Notes: generated by a model not told the origin, from the sequence alone. A stretch of DNA of 64,000 nucleotides from Verrucomicrobiota bacterium (GCA_022711435.1 JAKLFB010000012.1:62001-126000); one strand, 5' to 3'. Counted from the stretch's first letter, positions 1-9,110 are shown. Made by a program: numbers and translations.

Positions 1-38
1 CCTCCCAGCCGGCTTTCGGGCGCCGCGAATCATACCGC

Positions 39-911
39 ATGCGATCGGAACAACCCGCCGCCATCGGCATCATCGGGGGCACCGGCCTCTACGAGATGGA
101 AGGATTCACTCGGCGCCGATGGGTGCGCGTGCGAACCCCGTTCGGCGCGCCTTCGGATGAGTGCCTCACGGGCGAGCTGGCGGGACGCCGGGTGGTTTTT
201 TTGCCCCGCCACGGGCGCGGGCACCGTCTGCTGCCCAGCGAGATCAACCACCGGGCCAACATCTACGCCCTGAAGAAGCTCGGGGTCGCATGGATCCTGA
301 GCGTCAGCGCGGTCGGCTCGCTCCAGGAGCGATACCGGCCGCGCGATCTCGTCCTGCCCGACCAGTTCTTCGACAAGACCAAGAAGGCCGGGGAGCACAC
401 CTTTTTCGGGCGCGGCATCGTGGCGCACATCTCCTTTGCCCATCCGGTGTGCGAGGATCTGCGGCGGCTGGCGCTGGAGGGCGCGCGAGCGGCCGGCGCC
501 CGCGTGCACGACGGCGGCGTCTACGTCAACATGGAAGGCCCGGCGTTCAGCACCCGGGCCGAATCCATCTGGCACCGGGCCCAGGGCTTCGCCGTCATCG
601 GGATGACCAACCTGGGAGAAGCCCGTTGCGCCCGCGAGGCCCAGATCGCCTACGCGACCATTGCCCTGGTGACCGACTACGACAGCTGGCATCCCGAGGA
701 GGCCCACGTGAGCGTCGATCTCGTCGTGGCCAACCTCCGCCAAAACGCCGAGCGCGCCCAGCAGGTCATCCGCCTCACCATCCCCGCCATCCCCGACAAG
801 CCCGGCTGCGCCTGCCATCGCGCCCTCGATCATGCCCTGCTCACCGAGCCGCGCCGCTGGCCCGCAGCCACCCGAAAAGCCCTGGCCCTCCTGCTCAAAC
901 CCCATGCCTAG
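39..911 (+). CDS. mtnP: S-methyl-5'-thioadenosine phosphorylase
   Basis: Cytosolic purine nucleoside phosphorylase-family enzyme that splits methylthioadenosine with phosphate, the first step of methionine salvage. The 290-residue protein opens with the family's IGIIGGTGLY phosphate loop and has the RHGRGH motif near residue 57. The NMEGPAFSTRAES motif (about 163-175) and MTNLGEARCAREAQIAY (about 189-205) carry the substrate-binding Met and Glu, and VTDYDSWH (about 211-218) carries the base-contacting Asp. Length is normal for MTAP (about 280-300). Its stop overlaps the next gene's ATG in the string ATGCCTAG, so the two are probably translationally coupled. The TDYD pattern favours MTA over guanosine or inosine, but a related phosphorylase specificity cannot be excluded from sequence alone. 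Confidence 0.93.
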   Translation: MRSEQPAAIGIIGGTGLYEMEGFTRRRWVRVRTPFGAPSDECLTGELAGRRVVFLPRHGRGHRLLPSEINHRANIYALKKLGVAWILSVSAVGSLQERYRPRDLVLPDQFFDKTKKAGEHTFFGRGIVAHISFAHPVCEDLRRLALEGARAAGARVHDGGVYVNMEGPAFSTRAESIWHRAQGFAVIGMTNLGEARCAREAQIAYATIALVTDYDSWHPEEAHVSVDLVVANLRQNAERAQQVIRLTIPAIPDKPGCACHRALDHALLTEPRRWPAATRKALALLLKPHA

Positions 912-1989
912 CCGCCCGGGAATCCGTTCGGAGCGCCTGGCCGCGCAGGATGCTTTCTGGCGCGGCAGCGGCCCCAGCCTGATCCTGATCCCCCCTGCCC
1001 AGCAGGATCTCTACGACCTGGACAACTACCCGGCGAAGTTCCGCAGCCCCCGCCTGATGTGGGAGTCGGAGATCCGCCGGGCCGAGCCGCTCATCGGCTG
1101 GCCGACCGACGGCCTGCCCACGGTGCGTCCCAACCTGGGGGTGATTTTCGTGCCGGCCATGGCCGGCCTCGGCTACCGCCTGCCCGAGGGATCGATGCCC
1201 TGGCCCGGCGAACCCCTCGAGCGCGAGGCCATCCGCGCCGCGCTCGGCGCGGACATTCGCCGCTCGGAAACCATGCGCCTGGCGGAGGAGTTCTATGCCA
1301 TCCATCGCCAGTCCGGCATGGACGAGGTGGCCGCCTACCACGCCGACACGCAGGGCGTGTTCGACATCGCGCATCTGCTGAATGGATCGGCGATCTTCTA
1401 CGATCTGGCCGATCCGGGCCAGGCCGAGTGGATCGAGGAGCTCCTCGGCATCAGCCTCGAGCTCTATCTCCGAGCCACGCGCCAGCTCAAAGCGTTCCTC
1501 GGCGAGCCCGATCGCTCGATGATCCATGGCCACGGGACCAGCCAGGGCGTCTGGTTCACCGCCGCCGGCGCCCGCCTCGCCGAGGACACCGCCACCCTCC
1601 TCTCGCCCGCCATGATCGACCGCTGGATCCTGCCCGTCCTCGAGCGCGCCGCCGCGCCGTTCGGGGGCGTGTTCGTCCATTTTTGCGGCCGGCACCCGGC
1701 GCTGCTCGAGCGGCTCTGCGCGCTCGATGCGGTCCGCGCCATCGACCTCGGCAACCCCGAACAGTATGACTCCCGATGGGTTCTCGAGCGTTGCGCGCGG
1801 ACGCGCACGGTCCTTTACAGCCGGCTGGCAGCCGAAGCCGGCGAGACCTGGGAGCATTATGCGCAGCGCCTGGCCGGGCTCGTCCGCGAGACGGGCGCCC
1901 GCGTCATTCTCCGCCCGGTCGTCTTCCCCCGAGAACGCGCCGAGTGCGCCGCCATGCGGGATCTTTGGCACGAATGGACGCAATGCTGA
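904..1989 (+). CDS. uroporphyrinogen decarboxylase-like (URO-D/cobalamin methyltransferase) family protein
   Basis: 361 residues if started at the ATG inside the mtnP stop overlap; an in-frame upstream Met at 832 would lie entirely within mtnP and is less likely. The protein has the TIM-barrel look of the URO-D superfamily, which covers true HemE, MtaA-type corrinoid methyltransferases and many uncharacterised PVC-bacteria paralogues. Visible features are an N-terminal R-x-P-P-A-QQDLYDLDNYP stretch, a central GHGTSQGVWFTAAGARLAEDT segment (about 201-221), and VHFCGRHPALLERL followed by IDLGNPEQYD near 250-280, resembling the family's CG-ligand strand and the Asn/Asp-rich loop. It lacks the N-terminal RQAGR arginines of HemE, so it is unlikely to be the haem enzyme. 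It sits in an operon with mtnP and a DapA-family lyase. Substrate unknown. Confidence 0.6.
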   Translation: MPSRPGIRSERLAAQDAFWRGSGPSLILIPPAQQDLYDLDNYPAKFRSPRLMWESEIRRAEPLIGWPTDGLPTVRPNLGVIFVPAMAGLGYRLPEGSMPWPGEPLEREAIRAALGADIRRSETMRLAEEFYAIHRQSGMDEVAAYHADTQGVFDIAHLLNGSAIFYDLADPGQAEWIEELLGISLELYLRATRQLKAFLGEPDRSMIHGHGTSQGVWFTAAGARLAEDTATLLSPAMIDRWILPVLERAAAPFGGVFVHFCGRHPALLERLCALDAVRAIDLGNPEQYDSRWVLERCARTRTVLYSRLAAEAGETWEHYAQRLAGLVRETGARVILRPVVFPRERAECAAMRDLWHEWTQC

Positions 1990-2083
1990 CAGGAGGGGAG
2001 CACCCTGGACGGGACGCGGCGCTGCTCCGACGGGCGCCACAGACGGCCGGAGATCGGAGAACCCAGAATAGAGAGACCCTTTG

Positions 2084-3007
2084 ATGAAACGATTGCCCCA
2101 ACCGCTCGCCGGCGTCGTGCCGCCCATGCTCACCCCGCTCGAGGACCGGGACGCGCTCGACTGCGCCGGGCTGGAGCGCCTGATCGATCATCTCCTGGCC
2201 GGAGGCGTCCACGGGCTCTTTGTCCTGGGCACCACCGGCGAAGGACCCAACCATAGCTATCGCCTCCGCCGCGAGCTCGTCGCTCGGACCTGCCAGATCG
2301 TTCAAGGCCGCGTCCCCGTCCTGGTGGGCATCACGGACACCTCGTTCGTCGAGTCGATCCACCTCGCCCGGCAAAGCGCCGAATCGGGCGCCGACGGCCT
2401 GGTGCTGGCGCCGCCTTTCTACCATCCGCCCGGGCCGCCGGAGCTGCGCGCCTACCTCGAGCATCTCCTGCCCGAGCTGCCGCTGCCGCTGTTCCTCTAC
2501 AACCTGCCCTCTCTCACCAAAGTGTCCATCACGCTCGATACCATCCGCTGGGCGATGGATCAGCCCGGCATCGCCGGCATCAAGGACAGCTCAGCGAGCA
2601 TGATCTATTTTCACCAGGTCCGCGCCCTGCTGCCGCGGCGGCCCGGCTGGACGCTGCTGATCGGCCCCGAGGAGCTCCTGGGTGAAGCCGTCCTGCTCGG
2701 CGGCCATGGCGGCATCTGCGGCGGCGCCAACATGTTCCCTCGCCTCTACGTGAATCTCTTCAAGGCGGCCCATGCCGGAGACATCCCCCGCACCCGCGCG
2801 CTCCAGGACATCGTGGGGCAGGTTGCCGACCGGATCTACGGGGTGGGCGCTCACGCGTCCGCGGTCATCAAAGGCATCAAGACCGCCGCCGCATGCCTTG
2901 GGATCTGCGGGGCTCGCATGGCCGAACCGTTCCCACCGTTCCACGAGGCCGAACAGCGCCGGATCGAGCAGGCCGTGCGCGATCTCCAGCCACTGATCAG
3001 CCTGTAG
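2084..3007 (+). CDS. DapA/NanA-family (DHDPS-like) lyase or aldolase
   Basis: A TIM-barrel Schiff-base enzyme of the dihydrodipicolinate synthase/N-acetylneuraminate lyase family, 307 residues, the usual length. The signature GTTGEGPNHSYRLR lies at about 48-61. The catalytic Tyr is in LFLYNLPSL (about 135-143), and the Schiff-base Lys is in AGIKDSSASM (about 164-173). A TTG lies one codon before the ATG at 2084; the ATG is preferred because GAGAGACC sits at normal ribosome-binding distance. The gene follows mtnP and the URO-D-like gene after about 95 bp and may belong to the same transcript. The paralogue type is not resolved: true DapA in lysine synthesis, or a sugar-acid or sialic acid aldolase. 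Confidence 0.85.
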   Translation: MKRLPQPLAGVVPPMLTPLEDRDALDCAGLERLIDHLLAGGVHGLFVLGTTGEGPNHSYRLRRELVARTCQIVQGRVPVLVGITDTSFVESIHLARQSAESGADGLVLAPPFYHPPGPPELRAYLEHLLPELPLPLFLYNLPSLTKVSITLDTIRWAMDQPGIAGIKDSSASMIYFHQVRALLPRRPGWTLLIGPEELLGEAVLLGGHGGICGGANMFPRLYVNLFKAAHAGDIPRTRALQDIVGQVADRIYGVGAHASAVIKGIKTAAACLGICGARMAEPFPPFHEAEQRRIEQAVRDLQPLISL

Positions 3008-3035
3008 CAAGGCGGCAAGCCGCAGCCCCCCGGCT

Positions 3036-4706
3036 TCAAACCGGCAGCACGCCCGCCGCCAGAACGGCCCCAGGGCCGGCCGCCTGGGGCGATTGACCAA
3101 TCCCGGCGTGCCGCAGCCGGCGCGTCACCGCCGCGATGAGGCCCAGCCATGTCATCGAGCGCCCTTGCTTCAGCTCGGCATTCACGGCCCACGTGAAAGC
3201 CCCGTGCGCCACGGTCCCAACCCGGATTTCCGCCGCGGTCTCCGCCTCGCCGCAGGCCTGCAGGATGACGGGCATATACGGTCCCCGGTGCCCCAGCTTC
3301 CGGCAAGCCGCCTGGAATCCGGCGTCCATGGTGCGCCGCAGGACCGCTGCCCGGCCCAGCCGGCGCAACGCGCCTCCGGCGCCGAAGAACTCGGCCTGCT
3401 TGGCCGCTCCCAAACCGCAGCCCCAGGCTGGCCAATCCCGCGCAACCCACTCGCCCGAGGCGGCGTCCCAGCGCAAGCCGCGGTGCCGAATGTCATCCGG
3501 CGGATGCAACCCCCGGACGCGGCCGATGCCGCCGCGGTCCATGCCGCCGCTGTGGCAGCAATCGAGCATCGCCACGAACCCGACGTCATAGGGCAGCTGG
3601 CTGTACCACGCGAAGAGATGGTCATCGAGTATCGCCCGATCCGCCGTCCAATCGAAGTCCACCGGCACGAGGCACTCGTCGGCGTGATCGATCCGCTCCC
3701 CCCATCCATAGCCCGGCATTTGCGCGCCATGCCCGCTGAAGTAGAAGACCCGTTGATGGCCGCCGCGGACGCCCTCGACGAGCCAGTCCCATCGCTGGCG
3801 GATGGCGGCGGCCGTTGCCCGCTCGTTCAACAGCACCCGGATCTCCTCGGCGGCGTATCCGCGCTCCTGGAGGCGGGCGCTGACCAGAAACACGTCGTTG
3901 GCGCATCCCTCGAGCCGGTGCGCCGGATCCGGATAGCGATCGATGCCGACCAGCAAAGCGCGCCGGCCGGGCGCTGTCCGGCGCTGTCTCGAGCTGCGGA
4001 CAACTCGCGGCTGGATCCGGACATTGCCCGATCGGCCCCGCCTCGCCTGCTCCGCGGTCTCCCCTTCAAATCCAAACCCCCAGGGCGGGGACAACACGAT
4101 GTCCAGCAGCCCCATACCCCCTCGCGCAAACCCCTCAGGGACGATGTGCCGGGTGACCCGGCTCTCAGGGATCCATCCGCCGGCCGGCCAAGTCCTCCGG
4201 CCCTCCGGCTCAATCGCATCCCAATGCCGGATCGGCAGCCGGCCTACGCGCCCCCGAAACAGCCGCGAGCCCAGCACCCCCGGCTCCATCACTGGCGCAT
4301 CCCACGTGATCAGGCGAATGCCGGCCGCGGACCCGGACCGCGGCCGCCGGCGCAAGGCCTCGATCGCCACCAAGGCGCCCAATCCCGCCGCCAGCACTCC
4401 CCGGGGATCCACGGCTTCGAGCCTGCCCTCGATGTATTGCCGCCGGCGCTCGAACATCGCCCCGTCCAGCCACCGCGCCCACTCGTCGATGCAGCCTGAG
4501 GGCTCGGGCCCGCCCGGCTCGGGGCCGCCGCCTGCCCGCGGCCACCGCGCCCACCGGAACTCGATCCGCCCCCGGCCCAACATGCGCTCGAGCCAGGCGG
4601 CCAGCCGCCGCAAAGATCTCGCTCGGGCAAAATCGACAGCGCCGCCTCCCCAATCCGGCACGACCAGCACCCTCGCCCGCCCCGCCCCACCCGCGCGATC
4701 GCCCAT
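3036..4706 (-). CDS. caspase-fold (C14) peptidase with degenerate N-terminal hydrolase-like domain
   Basis: 556 residues. Residues about 248-400 are a caspase p20-type domain: RALLVGIDRYPD starts the first strand, the catalytic His326 is in FSGHGAQ, and the catalytic Cys384 is in LDCCHSGG, preceded by an acidic loop (ERIDHADECLVP) as in prokaryotic orthocaspases and metacaspases that prefer Arg/Lys at P1. The first ~200 residues (VLVVPDWGGG near 13-22; DPRGVLAAGLGALVAIEAL near 100-118) look like an alpha/beta-hydrolase-like or RBBP9-like fold in which the nucleophile elbow is unclear, so this part may be non-catalytic. No signal peptide; cytosolic. It lies 9 bp downstream of another caspase-fold gene and is probably co-transcribed with it. 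Target unknown; proteolytic regulation or regulated cell death are the usual proposals for the family. Confidence 0.8.
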   Translation of the reverse strand: MGDRAGGAGRARVLVVPDWGGGAVDFARARSLRRLAAWLERMLGRGRIEFRWARWPRAGGGPEPGGPEPSGCIDEWARWLDGAMFERRRQYIEGRLEAVDPRGVLAAGLGALVAIEALRRRPRSGSAAGIRLITWDAPVMEPGVLGSRLFRGRVGRLPIRHWDAIEPEGRRTWPAGGWIPESRVTRHIVPEGFARGGMGLLDIVLSPPWGFGFEGETAEQARRGRSGNVRIQPRVVRSSRQRRTAPGRRALLVGIDRYPDPAHRLEGCANDVFLVSARLQERGYAAEEIRVLLNERATAAAIRQRWDWLVEGVRGGHQRVFYFSGHGAQMPGYGWGERIDHADECLVPVDFDWTADRAILDDHLFAWYSQLPYDVGFVAMLDCCHSGGMDRGGIGRVRGLHPPDDIRHRGLRWDAASGEWVARDWPAWGCGLGAAKQAEFFGAGGALRRLGRAAVLRRTMDAGFQAACRKLGHRGPYMPVILQACGEAETAAEIRVGTVAHGAFTWAVNAELKQGRSMTWLGLIAAVTRRLRHAGIGQSPQAAGPGAVLAAGVLPV

Positions 4707-4715
4707 GGCCCGCTC

Positions 4716-5531
4716 TCAAATGGTGAACGGTTTCCCGTCCTCGAAATCCGGATTCGCCGGCCCGATCCGGTAGTAGTTCGGGCTTTGGGTGGGCGGCATT
4801 CTCTCGGCGATCGCCCGGCGAAACGCGCGCCAGCCACCCTCGAAACGGCCGCCGTCCCAGACCTGCTTCAGCGTGCCCGTAAACAGCCCGTTCCGATCGC
4901 CATCGAGCGAGTATTGGTTGTCCTGGCAGCCCGAGATCAGGAGAACCGTCGCCTTGACCTTGGCCCGGCCGCCCGGCCGCCCGGATCGCGCCGCCAGACG
5001 ATCGTAGAGCGCCCGATGCGCCGCATAAACCCGCCTCCCCACCGCCGCCGGCAAGAGCCGAAACCGCGGCCCTGCGCCCAGCAACCGATACACCGCCCTC
5101 GCGCGCGTCACGGTCCCGCTGTGGCAGCTGTCCGATAAGACCGCGATCCGGACCCCCGCCCGAAATCGCGCCCAGAGAGCATACAGCTCGTCGTCGATCA
5201 TCTGCCGGTCATACAGCACCCAGGTCTCGTCTGCGTGGTCCGGTTCATCCCCATCCCGGTCTGGCACCTGCCCGCCATGGCCCGAGTAGGTCAGCAGAAA
5301 CGTGTCCCCCTTGCGCAGCGATTCCGCCGCCTCGCCGATCGCCTCGGCCACCGCCGCCGCGGTCGCCTCCCGCGTCAGCAGCCGGCGCGCCACATACCCC
5401 TGCTCCCCTGCCATCGCCTCCAGATCCCGCGCGTCGTGCTCGCAAGCCCGCAGCGCCCCGTTCCATCCCTCGTAATGAGCCGGGTCCACCCGGTTCAATC
5501 CCACATGCAGCGATCTGCCTTGTCTTGCCAT
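4716..5531 (-). CDS. caspase-fold (C14) peptidase, metacaspase-like
   Basis: Single-domain caspase homologue of 271 residues from the chosen start (MARQGRSLHVGL). SGHGG gives the catalytic His at about residue 85, and LSDSCHSG gives the catalytic Cys at about 136; the acidic segment DGDEPDHADETW (about 93-104) matches the S1-pocket region of metacaspase-like enzymes. The reading frame extends to an ATG at 5597, but a good promoter (-10 at 5586-5591) overlaps that extension and places the transcript start near 5577. The true start is therefore 5549 or, more likely, 5531, where the family's first beta strand begins. It is the upstream partner of the larger caspase gene. Substrate unknown. Confidence 0.8.
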   Translation of the reverse strand: MARQGRSLHVGLNRVDPAHYEGWNGALRACEHDARDLEAMAGEQGYVARRLLTREATAAAVAEAIGEAAESLRKGDTFLLTYSGHGGQVPDRDGDEPDHADETWVLYDRQMIDDELYALWARFRAGVRIAVLSDSCHSGTVTRARAVYRLLGAGPRFRLLPAAVGRRVYAAHRALYDRLAARSGRPGGRAKVKATVLLISGCQDNQYSLDGDRNGLFTGTLKQVWDGGRFEGGWRAFRRAIAERMPPTQSPNYYRIGPANPDFEDGKPFTI

Positions 5532-5585
5532 AACATCCACTTTCGGCATCGACCGGCCGCAAGCCGGCCATTGAATCGTACGCTC

Positions 5586-5613
5586 ATTATATGACATCTG
5601 CCTTATATTTCAA
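5586..5613 (-). promoter_or_regulatory. sigma70-type promoter for the caspase gene pair
   Basis: Read on the minus strand: TTGAAA (5613-5608), a 16-nt spacer, then a perfect TATAAT (5591-5586). It sits in the only clearly AT-rich stretch of the neighbourhood (about 5580-5650). The rest of 5614-5796, up to the end of the Gre gene, holds no gene that I can support. Seen in sequence; activity is inferred. Confidence 0.55.
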
Positions 5614-5796
5614 GTGGATATTTGTTAATAAACAATATAACTGTCTATCATTGATCCGGGCGCGTGCTCCGCCGGCGGCGGGACTTCGTGGGATGCGCGA
5701 AGGCGGTGGCGGGCTGGACGATGATCGTCGGGTGCTGCCCTGGCCGGATGCCCGATCCGGGCGGCGCTAGGATCGAGCCGCCCGGCGGCCTCGATC

Positions 5797-7758
5797 TTAT
5801 GGCGGGGCCGATCCGTCCGCCGCTTGCTCGCCCGGCGGGCTGCCGGGATCGGACACGGACGGAGAGCTCATCGCGACGGACGCCTCCGCCTCGAGAGGCG
5901 CAGCCGGCGCCGCGTCGGATTGGAGCGGTGCGGGAGGCGTCTGGATGTAGGCCTCGATCCTCTCGATCCGATAGCGATGCAGCTGATGGTCGTGCTCGAG
6001 CTCGATTTCCTCGCCCACCGCGCGGTTCAACAGGCTCTGGGCAATCGGGCTCAGGTAGCTGATGATGCCCCGCTGCGCGTCGAAATCCCATGCCCCCAGA
6101 ATGATGTAGATCTCGCCATGCGAGTCGGCCAGATCGGTGACATGGACCCGGGTTCCGATGCTGACGACATCCGTGCGCGGGCTGACGAAATCGGTGCCTC
6201 GGGCGCGGGCCAGCTGGCTCTCGAGCTCGGCCTTGCGGCGCATGAGGAGCTTCTGCATCTCCTTGGCGGCTTTGTACTCGTGGTTCTCGTTCAGGTCGCC
6301 ATAGCTTCGGGCCACCGAGATCTCGTGCGAGTTCGACGGGATCCGCTTGTGGACCAGCTCGTCGTACTCGGCCTTCCGGCGCTCGAGGCTCTCCCAGGAG
6401 ACGACCAGGCTCGATTCCTGGCGCGCATGTTGATCGCCCGAGATCAGGCTCTGGATAGCCGGGAAATGCTTCACGATCCGCGCCAGCAGCGATCGCTTGT
6501 CCATGTCGTCAAAGCTGGGCGACAGCTGGAGCGTCCGGGTCAGATCCTTGATGACATCCAGGTCGGCCGACTCGATCAGATCGACCAGGAGGGTCGGGTC
6601 GTCCAGCATGTAATCCCGCAGGCGGTTGGACTTCTTCTCGAGAAACTGATCCCGCTCGACGGCCGTGAGCATCGCTCGAAACAACTCCGGCCCCAGGATG
6701 TCCGCAAACGAATCCGACCGCTCCCGGGCCAGCCAGAGCAGCAGCTCGCTGCTGGCCAGGTGCTGGCTGATGAGCCGGGCGAGCCAGGCCTTGAACTCCT
6801 CGATCCGGCCTTCCTGGCTGAGCAGCTTCACGATCTCGCCGCAGAGTTTGGACGACACATGATTGAGCGCCTCGATGAGCACCACCGCCCACTGGTCCGG
6901 GCAGGAGGCGCGGAACGACTCCAGCGCATGCTTGTGCCGGGAGGCCGTGACCTGGTCCAAAACCTCTCCCACGGGATGCTGGTGCGCCCAAACGTCCTTG
7001 GCGCCGAGCTCCGGCTCCGCTGCCGCTACAGCGGTCGCCTGCCGGGTTTCGTCCCGCACAAAAATCGCCTCCAGCGCCAGCGCCGGCTGAGTCCGCTGAT
7101 GAGTCGCAATCTCCGCGTTCAGCAGCCCGCACATCTCCCGCACCGCCGCCGCCGGATCGGCCAGGTCCGAATGGTTCTTCAAGATCTCGTGGGCCTGCAC
7201 CAGGCGCGCCTTGAGCCCCTTGGCACCCCGGAACTCGGCCATCAGCCGATCCTGCAGGCTCACTTCCTCGCTCGCCCATCGGATCGGATCCGCCTTCCGC
7301 ATCGGAACCAAAAAATGGCCGTCCTTCTTCAACTCGCGCCTGGCCGCCTCCCACCACTTCCGCCAATCCTCGGTGATCACGTCCGGAACCAGCACCTGCT
7401 GGATCTGCTCGAGAGTGGCTTTGCCGCCGTAGCTATCCAGCACCAGCTTGATCAGCTCGAGGTGGTGCAACGCGGCCATTTGACGCAATCCGCTCAGATC
7501 GTGAGCCTTGCGAGCCAGGATGTGCGTGGGCGGAATCGGTTCCAGCGAGTGCGCCGCAAACGCAAGATCCATCGAATGCCCCGGCTTGCCCGCAAAGTCG
7601 ATCATGAACCGGCTGAAAATCGTGTCCACCGCCGTAATTTTGCCAAACCCCCAGCTCCGGTGCCGGCAATATCCGCAGTGGGCCAGCTGCACCAGACGAT
7701 CCACATGCGCCCGGCTGATCTTGCCGGCGGACACCAGTTTTTCGAACTCTTCTCTCAT
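5797..7758 (-). CDS. GreA/GreB-family transcription elongation factor with long N-terminal extension
   Basis: 653 residues, four times a normal Gre factor. The C-terminal ~160 residues are Gre: a coiled-coil hairpin with the acidic-tip motif ARSYGDLNENHEYKAAKEMQ (near residue 485-505) and then a C-terminal FKBP-like domain (IGTRVHVTDL... near 540, and the family's SYLSPIAQSLLNRAVGEE near 575-595). Gre factors enter the RNA polymerase secondary channel and stimulate cleavage of backtracked transcripts. Residues 1-470 are an alpha-helical region of unknown function with an early HCGYCRH cluster (about 27-33) and no enzyme motif I recognise. Such long Gre proteins are known from Verrucomicrobiota. 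The proline/alanine-rich tail after residue ~610 looks disordered. Divergent from rsmB with only 26 bp between start codons. Confidence 0.85.
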   Translation of the reverse strand: MREEFEKLVSAGKISRAHVDRLVQLAHCGYCRHRSWGFGKITAVDTIFSRFMIDFAGKPGHSMDLAFAAHSLEPIPPTHILARKAHDLSGLRQMAALHHLELIKLVLDSYGGKATLEQIQQVLVPDVITEDWRKWWEAARRELKKDGHFLVPMRKADPIRWASEEVSLQDRLMAEFRGAKGLKARLVQAHEILKNHSDLADPAAAVREMCGLLNAEIATHQRTQPALALEAIFVRDETRQATAVAAAEPELGAKDVWAHQHPVGEVLDQVTASRHKHALESFRASCPDQWAVVLIEALNHVSSKLCGEIVKLLSQEGRIEEFKAWLARLISQHLASSELLLWLARERSDSFADILGPELFRAMLTAVERDQFLEKKSNRLRDYMLDDPTLLVDLIESADLDVIKDLTRTLQLSPSFDDMDKRSLLARIVKHFPAIQSLISGDQHARQESSLVVSWESLERRKAEYDELVHKRIPSNSHEISVARSYGDLNENHEYKAAKEMQKLLMRRKAELESQLARARGTDFVSPRTDVVSIGTRVHVTDLADSHGEIYIILGAWDFDAQRGIISYLSPIAQSLLNRAVGEEIELEHDHQLHRYRIERIEAYIQTPPAPLQSDAAPAAPLEAEASVAMSSPSVSDPGSPPGEQAADGSAPP

Positions 7759-7784
7759 AAATCGAATCGCCTGATCACAAAGCT

Positions 7785-9110
7785 ATGTCATCATGGGTGA
7801 AGATGGGCACGAAACCAAGACAATTTGCCAGCGAACTGCTCGATGCATCTCGATCGGCGGCGGGAGGCTATCTCGAGGATCGTCTCGATGCCGCCCTCGG
7901 CCCGGCCGGCATGACCGCTGCCGACCGGCGGCTCGCGCAGGAGCTGGTGTTCGGCGTCACCCGCTGGCAGCGCTCGCTCGATTGGATCATTGACCAGCGG
8001 GCCACGAAACACCCCCCCGCTCCCCGCCTCCGCAACCTCCTCCGCCTCGGGCTCTACCAGCTGTTCTGGCTCGATCGAATCCCCGATCACGCCGCCATCC
8101 ATGAAAGCGTCGAGCTGGCCAAGAGCCTTTCTCCCCGCCACGCCGGATTCGTCAATGCGCTGCTCCGGGGCTGCGCGCGCGACCGCGACCGCATCCGCGT
8201 CGAGCTCGAGGGCCTCAGGCGCCGCCAGCCGCCCATCGGCTGTTCCCATCCCGATTGGCTGTGCGAGCGCTGGGAAGACCGCTGGGGACGCCCCGACCTG
8301 CTCCGCCTCCTCGATTGGAACAACTCGCCCCCGCCGGTCATGGCCCGAATCAACCGCCTGCGTCTGACGCCCGCCGAACTCCAGGCCCGGTGGCTCGCCG
8401 AAGGCGTCGATGCCATCCCCCGCGCCTGGGATTGGACCGGCCCGGACACCGTGTTCGAGCTCCGGTCGTTCCCGCCGCTGGCCGCCTTGCCCAGCTTCCA
8501 GATGGGCGGCTTCTATCTCCAGGATCCCAGCACGCTGCTGGCCGTCCGCTGGCTCGATCCGCAGCCCGAGGATCGGGTGCTCGACCTGTGCGCCGCGCCC
8601 GGGGGCAAGGCCACCTGCCTGGCCGAATCGATCCGGCCCCCCGGCCAGCTCGTCGCCGCCGAGCCGGATCCGGCCCGGCGCAGCCGGCTGGCCGACAACT
8701 GCGCGCGGCTCGGCATCTCCAGCGCCATCATCGCGGACGACCAGGATCCCCGCCTGGCCCAGCCGGCCTCCTTCGACCGCGTCCTGGCCGACGTGCCATG
8801 CTCGAACACGGGCGTGCTCCGCCGGCGAGTCGAGCTCCGATGGCGCCTGCGGCCGTCCCACATCCCCCGCATGGCCGGCCTCCAAACCTCCATCCTCGAG
8901 CGCGCCGCGGGCCTCACCCGGCCCGGCGGCATCCTCGTCTACAGCACCTGCAGCCTCGAGCCCGAGGAGAACCAGCGGGTCGTTCAAGGCTTCCTCGACG
9001 CCCATCCGGATTGGATCCTCACCGACCAGCGCCAGCTGCTGCCGATCAAGGACGGCGTCGACGGCGCCTATGTGGCCCGGCTGCGCCGGTCTACTTCCGG
9101 ATCGGCTTGA
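7785..9110 (+). CDS. rsmB: 16S rRNA (cytosine-C5)-methyltransferase RsmB
   Basis: SAM-dependent methyltransferase for 16S rRNA m5C967 (E. coli numbering), 441 residues, normal length. Residues about 10-140 are the NusB-like RNA-binding domain (QELVFGVTRWQRSLDWII; RLGLYQLFWLDRIPDHAAIHE). The catalytic domain has motif I as LDLCAAPGGKATCLAE (near 265), the two conserved cysteines in LADVPCSNTGVLRRR (near 335) and VYSTCSLEPEEN (near 385), and the arginine typical of RsmB after the Pro-Cys motif. The ATG at 7785 is used; a second Met (7803) is possible. It overlaps the 3' end of the convergent DUF1080 gene by 20 bp. Confidence 0.92.
   Translation: MSSWVKMGTKPRQFASELLDASRSAAGGYLEDRLDAALGPAGMTAADRRLAQELVFGVTRWQRSLDWIIDQRATKHPPAPRLRNLLRLGLYQLFWLDRIPDHAAIHESVELAKSLSPRHAGFVNALLRGCARDRDRIRVELEGLRRRQPPIGCSHPDWLCERWEDRWGRPDLLRLLDWNNSPPPVMARINRLRLTPAELQARWLAEGVDAIPRAWDWTGPDTVFELRSFPPLAALPSFQMGGFYLQDPSTLLAVRWLDPQPEDRVLDLCAAPGGKATCLAESIRPPGQLVAAEPDPARRSRLADNCARLGISSAIIADDQDPRLAQPASFDRVLADVPCSNTGVLRRRVELRWRLRPSHIPRMAGLQTSILERAAGLTRPGGILVYSTCSLEPEENQRVVQGFLDAHPDWILTDQRQLLPIKDGVDGAYVARLRRSTSGSA

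Noticed and set aside
904..1989. URO-D-like gene as haem-pathway HemE
   Set aside because: HemE's N-terminal arginine motif is missing and no haem genes adjoin.
3012..3060. Small GC hairpins between the DapA-family and caspase genes as a bidirectional terminator
   Set aside because: Stems of only 5 bp, no T-run; not distinguishable from background in this GC content.
3093..4499. Long plus-strand frame opposite the larger caspase gene
   Set aside because: Arg/Pro-rich antisense shadow in high-GC DNA; the minus strand carries recognisable catalytic motifs.
5824..7800. 658-codon plus-strand frame opposite the Gre gene
   Set aside because: No family features, low-complexity His/Arg/Leu composition; shadow of a real gene.
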